NCBI GenBank assembly: GCA_046290575.1
Contig: JBKAGX010000002.1
Coordinates: forward strand, 62,001-126,000
Direction of reading: 5' to 3'
DNA from: JANQQJ01 sp046290575
Lineage (GTDB): Bacteria > Pseudomonadota > Alphaproteobacteria > SMXS01
DNA: 64,000 bases
Below the pieces are notes generated by a model, which saw only the letters and a list, made by a program, of their open reading frames with translations, ran no database searches and was not told the origin of the DNA. The translations under genes were made by a program, and so were the position numbers. Position 1 is the stretch's first letter. Every line of letters begins with the position of its first letter. Positions 43,501 through 49,300 of the stretch are shown here, in pieces.

Positions 43501-46318
43501 GTCCGGTGGCACGCTGGGTGGTCACGGAACGGTTGTGACCGATCCGGGTGCCCGTGGCGGCAACGGCGGTCTGTATCTTGATGGTACGGTTACCGAGGAC
43601 ATGGCCCGCGGTGAACTGGCTGTCGGAACGGACGACTTTACCGTCGACCTGATCGCTCAGGACCCGGATACGGGCGCACCTATTGCTGACAACCCGGATA
43701 CCCCGGATGTCGACGAAAGTGCTCCGGACATGACGCCCGACTTCACGACAGTCGACCTCGTGACCCAGGACGATATGGGCAACATCACTGACAACGTTCC
43801 CGACGGTAACCCGGATACGGTTGAAGGTACGACCGACGAGCTGATCTTTGCCGACATCATGGTAACGCTGCCGGTGAACAGTGCGGGTGACCCTGTCGAT
43901 ATCACGGTGCCGGAAGGCTTCGTGGCTGAAGTGATCGACATGGACATGCCGTTCGATCTGCTGACCGATGAACCCAAATACGCGACCCTGTCGCCGGGTG
44001 ACGAGGATGGCAACAAAATCGGCACGCTGACCGTCGTTGGTAACGTCAACTTCTCCAGCATGGAGACCGGCACGACCACGTATCTGGTGAACACGGATGT
44101 TCCTCAGGACCTTGTCACGCAGGATGCCGATGGCAACACCATCCTCAACAAGCCGGATGGCGTGAGCGACTTCGACATTGTCGAGGACGAGGTGGTCGTA
44201 CGTACTGATACGGTGCCAAGCCCTGTTGAAGGCCGTGAGGTCGTCAAGAGCTGGGGCAGCCGCTTCTCTGCCGACCTGAGTGACGTATCCTCAGCTGGCA
44301 CAATGATCGGTGACAGTGATGTCCTGATCGTGCAGGCGTCGGGTACCAACCAGGCCATTGTCGATGCCAAGACCGACGACGTCGGTCCGGGCGAGCTTCT
44401 GCCGGTCGATCTGATTGCCCAGGATCCGCTCACAGGTGAGCCGATTGCTGACAATCCTGAGACCCCGGATGTCGACGAGAGCGGACCTGACGGCGTCAAT
44501 GACTTCATGACGTTTGATAGTGTCGAGCAGGATCCGGTGACTGGTGAAGTCCTGTCCGCCGGCCCTGACGGCACTCCGGACTTCGACATCGCTGGCAACC
44601 TGTTGACCATGGACCTGCTGGAAGCAGACGGCCCGGGTACCGGTGGACCTGATGGTGTCTATGACAGCCAGGAGTTGGCCTTGCAGGATACGGACGACGG
44701 TGTCGCCAATCTTGCGGGTGACCTGAACATCGTGCTCGACGGCAAGTTTGTCGACGTCACCACAAACGGTTCGGAGCCCACGATACCCACGGGTGACACC
44801 GGCTGTGATGACGCGCCTGACGGCACGCCGAATTGCACGGCAGACAACCCGGCCTTCACCACGCCAGATGGTGTGCCCGATGTTGACGCAGATGGTGTTA
44901 TGACGCCGACCGCTGACTACACGGACATGGGCCTCGTCTATGACATCATCATTGCCGATACGGCAGTGAACGGGACCTTCGACACCTACAGTTTCGATGG
45001 TGGCGACAATGATGGTTCGATCGTGGTTCGCTACGATGATCCCTCGACCCCGGATGTTGATGAAGAGCTTCGTGTTCAGGTGTTCAAGGCTGCGCTGCTG
45101 TACCTGCCGGATCGTGTTCGGATCATCTCGATCCCGAACTTCGCCGGCAAGGGCAACACAGAGAACCAGAACGCCGTTGGTGCCTACATCGACAGCTTCA
45201 CCCAGTACGGTCTGAACCTGGATAGCCTCCATGAGCAGATTGCCTATCTGGGCAAGTCCGACAACATTGCCGGTGGTCTGGAAGCCTTCAGCCCCGAGTG
45301 GTTCAACGCCTTCAACGAGGCAGCGATCAACGCGGCGATGGGTAATGATCGTCAGGTCTACCTGCGGACGCTGGAAGCCCAGTTCGGTGCTTCACCGTCC
45401 AACTCACGGGTTGTCATGAACATCACTGATAACTCCACTTCAGGCGCCAGTGGCGACGACAACCGCGCTGCCTTCTGGTTGGCCGGTCAATTCGACACGG
45501 TCGAGGTGGATGCCAACAACGGCTTCCTGAACTATGAGTTCGATACGGTTCAGGGTTTTGCTGGCTTCGATTACGAAGTCATCAACAACACGCTGCTGCT
45601 GGGTATCATGGGTGGCTTCGGCAACACGGACGTTGATTTTGCGGGCCGCACCGGTGAAGGCGACATTGATCAGTGGAATATCGGTGGCTACCTCAGCTAC
45701 TTCACTGAAGACATGTTTGCCTATGTCCAGGGTGGTATCGGTGATCTCAACATCGAGAGTGAGCGTGACATCAACTTTGGTGGCATGTTCGGCGGTGTCG
45801 ATCTTCTGGCCCTCGCTGACTATGACGGTGACTTCCACTACATCAGCGGTAAAGCCGGCTACAGCTTTGACATCGGTGAAAACGGTATCAAGCTTACCCC
45901 GGAAGTGGGTCTGGCCTACGTCAAGGTTGAAACCGATGCCTTCACAGAGACGGGCGCCGGCAACCTCAACCTGCTGATCGATGAGCAGAGTGCCAAGTCG
46001 TTCCGTGTGACCGCTCAGTTGCGTGTGTCCAAGACCATGCGCACTGGCAATGGTGGTCACTGGACGCCTTACCTCCGCGCTGGTATCGCGCATGAGTTCG
46101 AAGACGACCTCCGCGCCATCACCGGTCGGATCGAAGGTGTTCCGGGTAGCTCGTTCACCGTCAATGGTGAACCGGCCCGCGAGACGACCGGCCTGTTCGG
46201 TGCTGGTGTCAACGCAGCGCTCAGCGACATGTTCTCGGTCTTCCTCGACTACGAGGGCGAGTTCGGTGGCGGCTACGAAGAGCACTCGGTCACGGGTGGT
46301 GTTCGCCTCCACTTCTAA
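31583..46318 (+). CDS. Giant type Va autotransporter with beta-helical repeat passenger
   Basis: About 4,911 residues in one frame. GGGAG lies 9 bases before the ATG at 31583; an upstream ATG (31499) would add 28 residues. A signal peptide of about 41 residues ends AYA-E. The passenger (about residues 42-4,600) is built of short Gly/Asp/Asn/Thr-rich coils such as GDGNTVTVTGDI and DDGIxxxDxNxIxNxGxI, typical of right-handed beta-helices, and is very acidic. Acidic cassettes with DLIAQDPxTG...ADNPxTPDVDES lie near its end. The last 280 residues or so form an autotransporter barrel (LLLGIMGGFGNTDVDF to GGVRLHF) ending in Phe. The twelve Cys occur as six close pairs. It would display an adhesive or shielding fibre outside the cell. 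Function is inferred from architecture. Confidence 0.93.
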   Translation: MHLFINSINISKITDSAKVAVLGFALTLVAWSGLGTTPAYAECDTADLDNQAAGPDSGTTISCSGGAEGTDSGLDTNGISDLEIIVNENGEATGSAGGTPRYGIDIQGGDSIQVRVVDAFQFPPGTTGTVGQVLSIRNVVGGGDNAINIVGASNVQILNGSDDLDQLSPGDPVDVGNAQGGGKIEGADGGIRVRDSDTVTIINISLGQDGDQSACNNGAGSGQACRSGVILGDGDAEGGGDGINIEDSTSVVIQNSTDDNIKPSDARSVIDGGPGGTFGHGVHVSDAGGAVTDVRIDNLTDGYVQGGETGMRVANNSEVTVNGGGTIRIDGTGDGTSDALRIDGAVAPSTVTINNTQTIDARAPNTGDGVLDFVEGGAGGDDGVEISGVAGHTFISQGDDTDNRVQIYAGTQAGSSDGIAIGSDSVTVDLDFTNIGDADNRTGDDGIDLDDMGDIDVDNAEIWAGEHGFQGSDADDNIVDVGTIAGSVVVINTQGTTGAGVNLDNGSGDNVFVFGGTDTSDVDIDYGTYGAIIQDDSEFNEVTFAEGTTVTSDADMPAGTGGIAIANDSGENEVSVLNGATVTHTGDGGFGAVIIDDDASLGGTPGRNGTGSDNNILTVAGMNTAMDQEARIDYVGEDGFGILIRNSDQNIVNINDGGVVQADGANSVGMLIDPAQDNTTNVGTMGPGSLISTMSDGYVVDGTDPVADNNVLNIGDDGLVSGGENGVVLQGDDRITSALDAFFGGADDDGIDNDVNNAGIIRSDTAGTGTGHGVLVNNTNSDVNNVGGEIYAQGRFSDGVRFEDTIHTDVGSSCDGTGPCSNPETFGNLGIDESGYQSDATSFIFAGRDGIAYENDVTGDENVNGLGVISEAEKTIAFALSLGTVTLPDVIYEHLDNEGMVVAADDGISVNDYFDVLNSSTGQIVFGGLSDGSLSSGLGGDGINAGANNIILNQGELYSGATATGDSHGVEVTGGNNTITNEGLIITAPGDFDVTKGPLGGFVALTLDKVDLSGAEPLMGPDTVDDAGAGGDGINANVDGEAQGVITNDGLTVGGITGRIVAEDDGIEVGDGLEGDDRQQVLNVRGGNIWARDDGILGGDDVYVLNDATSTIVSLGETDNDGRGSFGINLENGAEIQNDGLIAGDGGGIKVKNAANTLNDNGGVVNTGTIDVGTTAVLLDGDDNNFDNETGALARGMDIGVDIQGDRNDVDNDGTIEGGMTAGVRIEGTFNSVTGDGPITVTDLTPGADGDGLQIIGGSNNVVAIDNDITGDNHGVFLSNTSLNNVNANTITGREGDGVHITGGNTNVVTADVEIIGDPGVVILNSSNNVVSAPQITGANGGVSITNGVGNIVTATNGAGTGITGNAGPGISVVNGTQNNVDSFAAVSGTIGATLQGTQNNVDVFGGNITGTAGDAVTLNGTQNNVQVFNGNASATGGDAVDITGTLNSVNVLNGNAIGTEDGVEINGSTNVVTVSQEVAGLTGTGVAIAGGTNTVTVGGQGILGAVDGVTISGGVPVGGINNQVSTSGAIVGASGAGVVISSNSNTVSAGEEITGGDFFIPVIGTNGVEITGNKNTVSAGTYIDGTGGTGVTVSGNENEITTGSAIIGRAGDGVALSGNENKVVVGGLGVSGSEDGVDIDGNLNIVDVTGDIAGGTDLGDDGVDIDGNENTVTATGTISGDPGVLIAGDDNTVSGGSIDGTVAGVSVTGDGNTVEATDNAGTGITTDAGTAVFVDGDGNTVTSADVIDSDGGDGIVISGGNQNNGNTVTGDSLQATGAGVDIDGSYNVVTLTTGGIDSDGAGGMLAGDAINIVGDWNSVTTAGSVFTATNGIVIGDRSVPGSEVEGNDNSVFIDGDLTATGTGIDIWGNRNGVTITGTMMTTGDAFNIDGDANILDIGDIIAGGTAYVVGNDNNLDVDNVTAGGTGIRATDRNTIFVDGNITSGTAGSGGHGLDLGDDNTVTVTGYIDATGTPAGSGGDGITAGNGNEKIHVLGSNGDVAIAAAGTGLRLGDGNEDVLVEGDIVGGTTGLNAGSSNTKIDINGSVAGGTGGYGVMLGSNNLDVNIEDEVVGGTLGGVVMDGNNNFTSGNIDGSAGGFAGLRTTSDGNNIGGNNINVGTVSVEDSGNGLSRAAVELVGDGNNLTSGAITGTASAGNTGGQNVSGLTIEGNSNSATVTGNVSGAFDGIRIDGDGNTNISVTGDIIGDSDGDGDGDGVGIGGTGNIVTATGTISGDPGVVIVGDTNAVSGASITGTNGGVSIDGRANAVDATDALGTGITGGSGAGVSIVGGADSTDNVVTSAAGISGTVGVSIVADDNTVDAGGDITGTSGAGVAITGSENEVRGVNVAATADGVNINGNGNAVTLTGDIGSAITRVGGDGIEISGDGNSVTAADVYASMVGVNITGSIDNTVTVDSIDSLGTGAILQSQNTLNVTNNVLAGGAGITGGDQNTVDVGGTVTADGGNAIDLGDNNTVDTGNVDSNAGIGVNLGSSNTVNIGDGNAATNSVAGTAGGVIAGDGNDITVVGTVNGGSGVGVSLGNNNVNFTSSSIVGGTDGLVLGDGNTSVNVVDVTAGASVSGANGDGVRMGSSNVVVIEGDGDVTGTQQGLQIDGSSNQFTSGRQVSGTQTGVDVNGDSNIVSVGNILSTSGQGLDIDANQNTVTVATGINSGGATVDDVVNVNGDGNIINLNGTDNSGSGDGIAVNGSDNVFNIEGAEFLGVLDGIDGFDSSNTFNWDGDTLINANDDGIVLASSGQPGALESLTWYGTIIAEDDGITGDQDGDGVAETGDFWSIVNMGEINANEEGDNNDGTGIKLNDDNYVENTLDALITGYDGIMANDRNTIINDGTINVENDGIIANDFNFIQNNSDLTIIAGDDGIVVDDFNLVENNGSIDAGDAGIRVGSNNGFEVVPAQNDEPEFIASNNGGVFNSGIITAGGDGIDAEGSLNLIVNDGDITGGDDGVDINGDDNRLFNNNNAGDRATITGSDEGVEVAGDRNLVQNFGHIDADDGGVNANGADDGVDINGSDNLLINAAGATIESHGAAFQNDLPVDDITQNLTAGPNFGDPVTGGPNGLQDFTTVDDGFGNQVFSALVTEDIYDGRGTGSDGVAIGDEDDGHSNSDDNIVVNSGTISGAEDGVEIYGSSSGNIIFNAEGGQIIGRADDGVELEDNADGNFITNFGTIVGEDNGVFLTDDSDNNLITNASNESITGGSTDCVIQGRDCDGIRIEGGSDNNTIQNGIPAQAAAPTVVIIQDDQGRDVAVAGTTVAQAELAGTITGQDDGIDVEDSSGTTINNTASSRIEGIRDDGIELDDDSVVNNAGTILGGVNYVGQDPDDGANGIEMNDDNAITSIGLIQGAVDGIDGDDNNVITNTGDIIGVVNGVEVDDNNTINNITFDGQSGLIQGGMHGIIADDNNIVNNGPGATIQVSNSTAGVAFIDLDDPFSGANENELFNRGNIGGGEYGVWVTGNGNDLYNIDDSASDSSFGRGRIIADNNDNYANDVGVGIVGDENFLYNEGDIEGETAGVYIGQQSCLSGYDDDCFNAIVNAPGGIITVTGTGVLESPVDDDDDQQNEAVSGGSFVAAIDTSGLASNTGDSQVGGGSFGTVLTYNEGVIDGRNVVGPVTVDLVTQLADGTVVEDDPDTEEVEGGPDGTNDFDIVDEVAVERTVIAPLTNRFAYYGGEGVDVLINGEANGPLAQGQVVDPDDFLTEGDVFDALGDIIGIDADDVQNETTEGSSETDVASGGVIYGKVFTGGGDDIVALGTGSIHDDPNTLAVNDGYLNGGQDLANGVPVAQLVEVPVLDDPETDEDESMGGTATTMALQNVPTDGVDVGVDTLVLYGEGTGDTRGQHGGVITEFEVLGKTGPGTWDLNGSTTIDGFQETMFIGLDNGAGDGTAGDGIVDEEVLMVNRTVGTIIEEGRLNVGGTVIQPLDADGDGVQDMNEAGDYLFESVIASDAVLTSPVVEVWSGGTLGGHGTVVTDPGARGGNGGLYLDGTVTEDMARGELAVGTDDFTVDLIAQDPDTGAPIADNPDTPDVDESAPDMTPDFTTVDLVTQDDMGNITDNVPDGNPDTVEGTTDELIFADIMVTLPVNSAGDPVDITVPEGFVAEVIDMDMPFDLLTDEPKYATLSPGDEDGNKIGTLTVVGNVNFSSMETGTTTYLVNTDVPQDLVTQDADGNTILNKPDGVSDFDIVEDEVVVRTDTVPSPVEGREVVKSWGSRFSADLSDVSSAGTMIGDSDVLIVQASGTNQAIVDAKTDDVGPGELLPVDLIAQDPLTGEPIADNPETPDVDESGPDGVNDFMTFDSVEQDPVTGEVLSAGPDGTPDFDIAGNLLTMDLLEADGPGTGGPDGVYDSQELALQDTDDGVANLAGDLNIVLDGKFVDVTTNGSEPTIPTGDTGCDDAPDGTPNCTADNPAFTTPDGVPDVDADGVMTPTADYTDMGLVYDIIIADTAVNGTFDTYSFDGGDNDGSIVVRYDDPSTPDVDEELRVQVFKAALLYLPDRVRIISIPNFAGKGNTENQNAVGAYIDSFTQYGLNLDSLHEQIAYLGKSDNIAGGLEAFSPEWFNAFNEAAINAAMGNDRQVYLRTLEAQFGASPSNSRVVMNITDNSTSGASGDDNRAAFWLAGQFDTVEVDANNGFLNYEFDTVQGFAGFDYEVINNTLLLGIMGGFGNTDVDFAGRTGEGDIDQWNIGGYLSYFTEDMFAYVQGGIGDLNIESERDINFGGMFGGVDLLALADYDGDFHYISGKAGYSFDIGENGIKLTPEVGLAYVKVETDAFTETGAGNLNLLIDEQSAKSFRVTAQLRVSKTMRTGNGGHWTPYLRAGIAHEFEDDLRAITGRIEGVPGSSFTVNGEPARETTGLFGAGVNAALSDMFSVFLDYEGEFGGGYEEHSVTGGVRLHF
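35531..35710 (+). repeat. Higher-order passenger module, copy 1
   Basis: This 60-residue block (GDPGVVI...VSAPQITGANGGVSI...GAGTGITG...GISVVNG) recurs at 36623 and 38279 with the same order of motifs. It spans several beta-helix coils, so the duplicated unit is larger than a single coil. Confidence 0.7.
36623..36793 (+). repeat. Higher-order passenger module, copy 2
   Basis: This 57-residue block begins GDPGVLIAGDDNTVSGGSI, then GVSVTGDGNTVEATDNAGTG, and matches copies 1 and 3 in motif order. It is preceded by NTVTATGTIS, as is copy 3 (NIVTATGTIS), which makes copies 2 and 3 the closest pair. Confidence 0.7.
38279..38452 (+). repeat. Higher-order passenger module, copy 3
   Basis: This 58-residue block begins GDPGVVIVGDTNAVSGASIT, then GGVSIDGRANAVDATDALGT, and ends GVSIVGG. 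It shares its N-terminal half most clearly with copy 2 and the NGGVSI segment with copy 1. Confidence 0.7.
43643..43756 (+). repeat. Acidic cassette A near the passenger end
   Basis: Thirty-eight residues starting VDLIAQDPDTGAPIADNP and continuing with TPDVDES. They match cassette B (44405-44518) at 29 of 38 positions. Shorter relatives start at 42470 and 44110 (DLVTQ) and 40735 (PDG-type PNGLQDFTTVD). Confidence 0.75.
44405..44518 (+). repeat. Acidic cassette B near the passenger end
   Basis: Thirty-eight residues starting VDLIAQDPLTGEPIADNP, then TPDVDES and PDGVNDF. It is the second full copy of the acidic cassette; the nine differences from copy A are spread along it. Confidence 0.75.
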
Positions 46319-46330
46319 AGGCTGATAACA

Positions 46331-46390
46331 CCGTCCCTACGGGACGGATGGAAATAGGGAAGGGCGCCCAGCGGGGCGCCCTTTTCTTTT
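46331..46390 (+). terminator. Intrinsic terminator of the giant autotransporter gene
   Basis: A small hairpin CCGTCCC-TAC-GGGACGG (46331-46347) is followed by the main stem AGGGCGCCC-AGCG-GGGCGCCCT (46361-46382, 9 bp, perfect) and then TTTCTTTT. It begins 12 bases after the stop codon, so it ends the giant transcript. Confidence 0.9.
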
Positions 46391-46654
46391 GTGGAGAGGG
46401 AAAGCGCTATCGCATCGCGCTTCTTACCGGATGCAACGGGACCCGTGTCTCAGCTAACGTGCTGGGTCCACGTATCCGACCTTAAGACGCATTCCACGCC
46501 AAGCCGGCGTGTGCCGTCTTCGGCGAGATCGAACCAGGCGCGCGGGACAATTTTTGGACGCCCTTACCGAAGCCATCCCGTACTGAAGCCACGGCGCGGT
46601 CGAGCAAGAGAACCGGTGCTGGCGTGCTGAGGCGCCCCGGATCCTGTGAAAGAC
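46391..46654. other. Intergenic stretch without a convincing gene
   Basis: No gene with a start, ribosome site and plausible composition is seen here. A 37-codon open stretch on the minus strand (46453-46563, containing PRAWFDLAEDGTRRLGVE) reads more protein-like than its surroundings and may be a remnant of a lost gene, but it has no start codon and I cannot assign it. Confidence 0.4.
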
Positions 46655-46691
46655 TAAAAAAAAGGGGGCGTGACCCCTAAGGCCACGCCCC
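46655..46691 (-). terminator. Intrinsic terminator of the acyl-CoA dehydrogenase gene
   Basis: Read on the minus strand, GGGGCGTG and CACGCCCC pair across an 11-base loop, and the following bases are a run of nine T (A-run at 46656-46663 on the plus strand and adjacent). It lies 26 bases after the stop at 46717. Confidence 0.85.
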
Positions 46692-46716
46692 TCGGTTTCG
46701 CTGAATGTGCTGGGTG

Positions 46717-47958
46717 TTACTGGGCCGCGAGATTATGCTGCCTTTCGCGAAGCTCCCGCTGCTTCTTCAGCTCAAGCCGTGCGATCGTCCGGCGGTGGAC
46801 CTCATCTGGTCCGTCCGCCAGCCGCAGCGTACGCTGGCTGGCATAGGCCCGTGCCAGCGGGAAGTCAGCAGAAACCCCGCCGCCGCCGTGGATCTGGATT
46901 GCGCGGTCCAGGATTTTCATTGCCATGTTGGGCACGGATACCTTGATCTGTGCGATCTCACTGCGGGCGATCTTGTTCCCGTACTTGTCCATCATCCAGG
47001 CTGCTTTCAGCACCGACAGGCGGGCCTGCTCCACTTCGATGCGGCTGTTGGCAATCTGTTCCATCACCACGCCCTGGTCCGACAGCTTCTGGCCAAAAGC
47101 CTCGCGGCTGTCGGCGCGGGCACACATTAACTCAATGGCCCGTTCCGCCGATCCGATAGAGCGCATGCAATGGTGGATCCGTCCAGGGCCCAGCCGCGCC
47201 TGCGCGATCTCAAAGCCCCGGCCTTCGCCGAGCAGGATATTGCTGGTCGGCACCCGCACGTCTTCGAAAAGCACCTCGCCGTGCCCGTGCGGAGCATCGT
47301 CATAGCCAAAGACCGGCAGCGACCGCAGCACGGTAATGCCCGGCGTATCCATGGGCACGACGATCATGGATTGCTGCTGGTGGGTGGGGGCATTCTTGTC
47401 GGTCTTGCCCATGAAGATCAGCACTTTACAGCGAGGGTCCATAATTCCGGAGGTCCACCATTTGCGGCCGTTGATGACATAGTCGTCGCCGTCACGGGTA
47501 ATGCTGGATTCGATGTTGGTGGCATCCGAACTCGCTACCAGCGGTTCTGTCATGGCAAAGGCGGAGCGGATCTCCCCGTCGAGCAACGGTTGCAGCCATT
47601 TCTCTTTGATTTCATCGGTGCCGAACCGTTCCAGGATCTCCATATTTCCTGTGTCGGGTGCAGAGCAATTGAAGGTCTCAGACGCAAGCGAAGACCGGCC
47701 CAGCTCCTCTGCAATGGGCGCGTAGTCCAGATTGGAAAGGCCGAACCCGCCCTTGGAGTCGGGCAGGAACATGTTCCACAGCCCTGCTGTTTTGGCTTTC
47801 GCCTTAAGCTCTTCAATAATCGGCGGTACGGTCCAACGGTCACCGCCGGCGTCAACCTGCTCGGCGTAGATTTTCTCCGCCGGTTGGACATGCTCTTCGA
47901 TGAAATCGCGCACTTGCCCGCGAAGCTCCATCACTCGATCTGAAAACTCGAAATCCAT
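46717..47958 (-). CDS. Acyl-CoA dehydrogenase family protein (ACAD10/11-like)
   Basis: The 413 residues follow the acyl-CoA dehydrogenase plan: SAFAMTEPLVASSDATNIES (FAD/substrate loop), GRKWWTSGIMDPRCKVLIFM, DDAPHGHGEVLFEDVRVP, and the C-terminal IQIHGGGGVSADFPLA with LADGPDEVHRRTIARLEL. The ending resembles the ACAD10/11-type branch, which handles long or 4-hydroxy acyl-CoA in some organisms; substrate here is unknown. GGGGA precedes the ATG. It needs electron-transfer flavoprotein from elsewhere. It is divergent from the threonine dehydratase gene. Confidence 0.92.
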   Translation of the reverse strand: MDFEFSDRVMELRGQVRDFIEEHVQPAEKIYAEQVDAGGDRWTVPPIIEELKAKAKTAGLWNMFLPDSKGGFGLSNLDYAPIAEELGRSSLASETFNCSAPDTGNMEILERFGTDEIKEKWLQPLLDGEIRSAFAMTEPLVASSDATNIESSITRDGDDYVINGRKWWTSGIMDPRCKVLIFMGKTDKNAPTHQQQSMIVVPMDTPGITVLRSLPVFGYDDAPHGHGEVLFEDVRVPTSNILLGEGRGFEIAQARLGPGRIHHCMRSIGSAERAIELMCARADSREAFGQKLSDQGVVMEQIANSRIEVEQARLSVLKAAWMMDKYGNKIARSEIAQIKVSVPNMAMKILDRAIQIHGGGGVSADFPLARAYASQRTLRLADGPDEVHRRTIARLELKKQRELRERQHNLAAQ

Positions 47959-48037
47959 CGTTTATCGTCCCCTGTGTTTGTTGGTTCTTTGCCCCCGTGC
48001 GAGACTTTGGTTAATCGACAGGGGAGCGCGTGATTCG

Positions 48038-49258
48038 ATGGTGAGTTTATCAGATATCGAGAGGGCGGCTGATGCCATTCGCCCAGCGGTGACAGTGACC
48101 CCCTTTTTGCGGTCGGTCACCCTGTCCCAGCTGACAGGGGCGCAGATTTATCTGAAGTTCGAAAACCTGCATTTCACGGCTTCGTTTAAGGAACGTGGTG
48201 CGCTGAACAAGCTGCTCAGTCTTGATCAGCGGCAAAAAGCAGCTGGTGTGATTGCGATGTCTGCCGGCAACCATGCGCAGGCTGTCGCCTATCATGCAGG
48301 CCGTCTGGGTATCGCCGCAACCATCGTCATGCCCCGCGACACGCCGCTCGTCAAAGTCCGCAATACGGAAGCGCTTGGTGCTTCAGTGATCCTTTATGGC
48401 GACGCGTTGGACGAGGCTACCGATCATGCCAGCAAGCTTGCCATAGAGCAGGGCCTGACCTTCGTCCATCCGTTTGACGATCCAGCGGTGATCGCAGGCC
48501 AGGGAACTGCGGGCCTGGAAATGCTGCAGAGCGAGCCCGGACTGGACGTCATCCTTGTCCCGGTTGGCGGCGGCGGTTTGATTGGGGGCATTGCCAGCGC
48601 TGCAAAGGCCCTGAAGCCCGAAATCCAGATGATCGGGGTGGAGGCGGCCCGCTATCCATGCGTCACCGCGGCGCTGCGGGGCGAAGAGGCGGTCGCGGGC
48701 GGGGCTACGATCGCCGAAGGAATTGCGGTAAAGCGGCCAGGCAAGCTGACATTGGACATCATTCGCGACAAGGTCGACGATATGCTGATCGTGACCGAAG
48801 CGCAGATTGAGCGGGCCATCAGCCTGCTGATCACCATCGAGAAGACTGTGGTAGAGGGCGCCGGTGCCGTTGGACTGGCCGCCGTCATTGCCGAGCCGGA
48901 CCGATTCCGGGACCAAAAAGTCGGCCTCGTTCTGTCAGGCGGTAACATCGACACGCGGCTGCTTGCTGCCGTGTTGATGCGCGATCTGGTCAATCAGGGC
49001 CAGATCGCGCAGTTGCGCCTCACGATACCCGATCGGCCGGGGGCCCTGGCAGAGGTTGCGGCCATTATTGGCGAGGCGGGGGGCAATATTCTCGAGGTGC
49101 AGCACAACCGGCTGTTCTCTGAAACCCAGGTGAAGGAAGCTGATCTGGAACTGGCGCTGGAGGGCCGTGACCACCAACACATTCATCGGATCGTCGATGC
49201 CCTGACAGCCAGAGGATTTGCAGTGCGTCTGCTTGACCCGTTCGACGACTGTCACTAG
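48038..49258 (+). CDS. Threonine ammonia-lyase (threonine dehydratase) with ACT domain
   Basis: The 406 residues contain the PLP lysine K51 in FTASFKERGALNKL, the SAGNHAQAVAYHA and PVGGGGLIGGIA cofactor loops, and a C-terminal ACT domain (about 330-402, LRLTIPDRPGALAEVAAIIG) for allosteric control. It deaminates threonine to 2-oxobutyrate, or serine to pyruvate. The ACT arrangement and length match the single-ACT 400-residue class. The ATG at 48038 is chosen for GGGGAG upstream; the open frame begins earlier inside the divergent gene. It is followed 42 bases later by an SDR gene. Confidence 0.92.
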   Translation: MVSLSDIERAADAIRPAVTVTPFLRSVTLSQLTGAQIYLKFENLHFTASFKERGALNKLLSLDQRQKAAGVIAMSAGNHAQAVAYHAGRLGIAATIVMPRDTPLVKVRNTEALGASVILYGDALDEATDHASKLAIEQGLTFVHPFDDPAVIAGQGTAGLEMLQSEPGLDVILVPVGGGGLIGGIASAAKALKPEIQMIGVEAARYPCVTAALRGEEAVAGGATIAEGIAVKRPGKLTLDIIRDKVDDMLIVTEAQIERAISLLITIEKTVVEGAGAVGLAAVIAEPDRFRDQKVGLVLSGGNIDTRLLAAVLMRDLVNQGQIAQLRLTIPDRPGALAEVAAIIGEAGGNILEVQHNRLFSETQVKEADLELALEGRDHQHIHRIVDALTARGFAVRLLDPFDDCH

Positions 49259-49300
49259 CGTCGCCCACCGATCACCAGCAAATAAAACGAGGTCTCATCC

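Noticed and set aside
41225..43525. Long open frame (766 codons) on the minus strand within the giant gene, with others at 32168-33334, 35482-34970, 36557-37558 and 39839-40942
   Set aside because: These are antisense shadows of the Asp/Gly/Asn-rich repeats, whose codon bias removes stop codons on the other strand. They have no ribosome sites or protein-family motifs.
46391..46630. Plus-strand open frame of 79 codons after the giant gene terminator
   Set aside because: There is no ribosome site, and the composition is not protein-like. The minus strand holds a slightly more convincing but start-less stretch.
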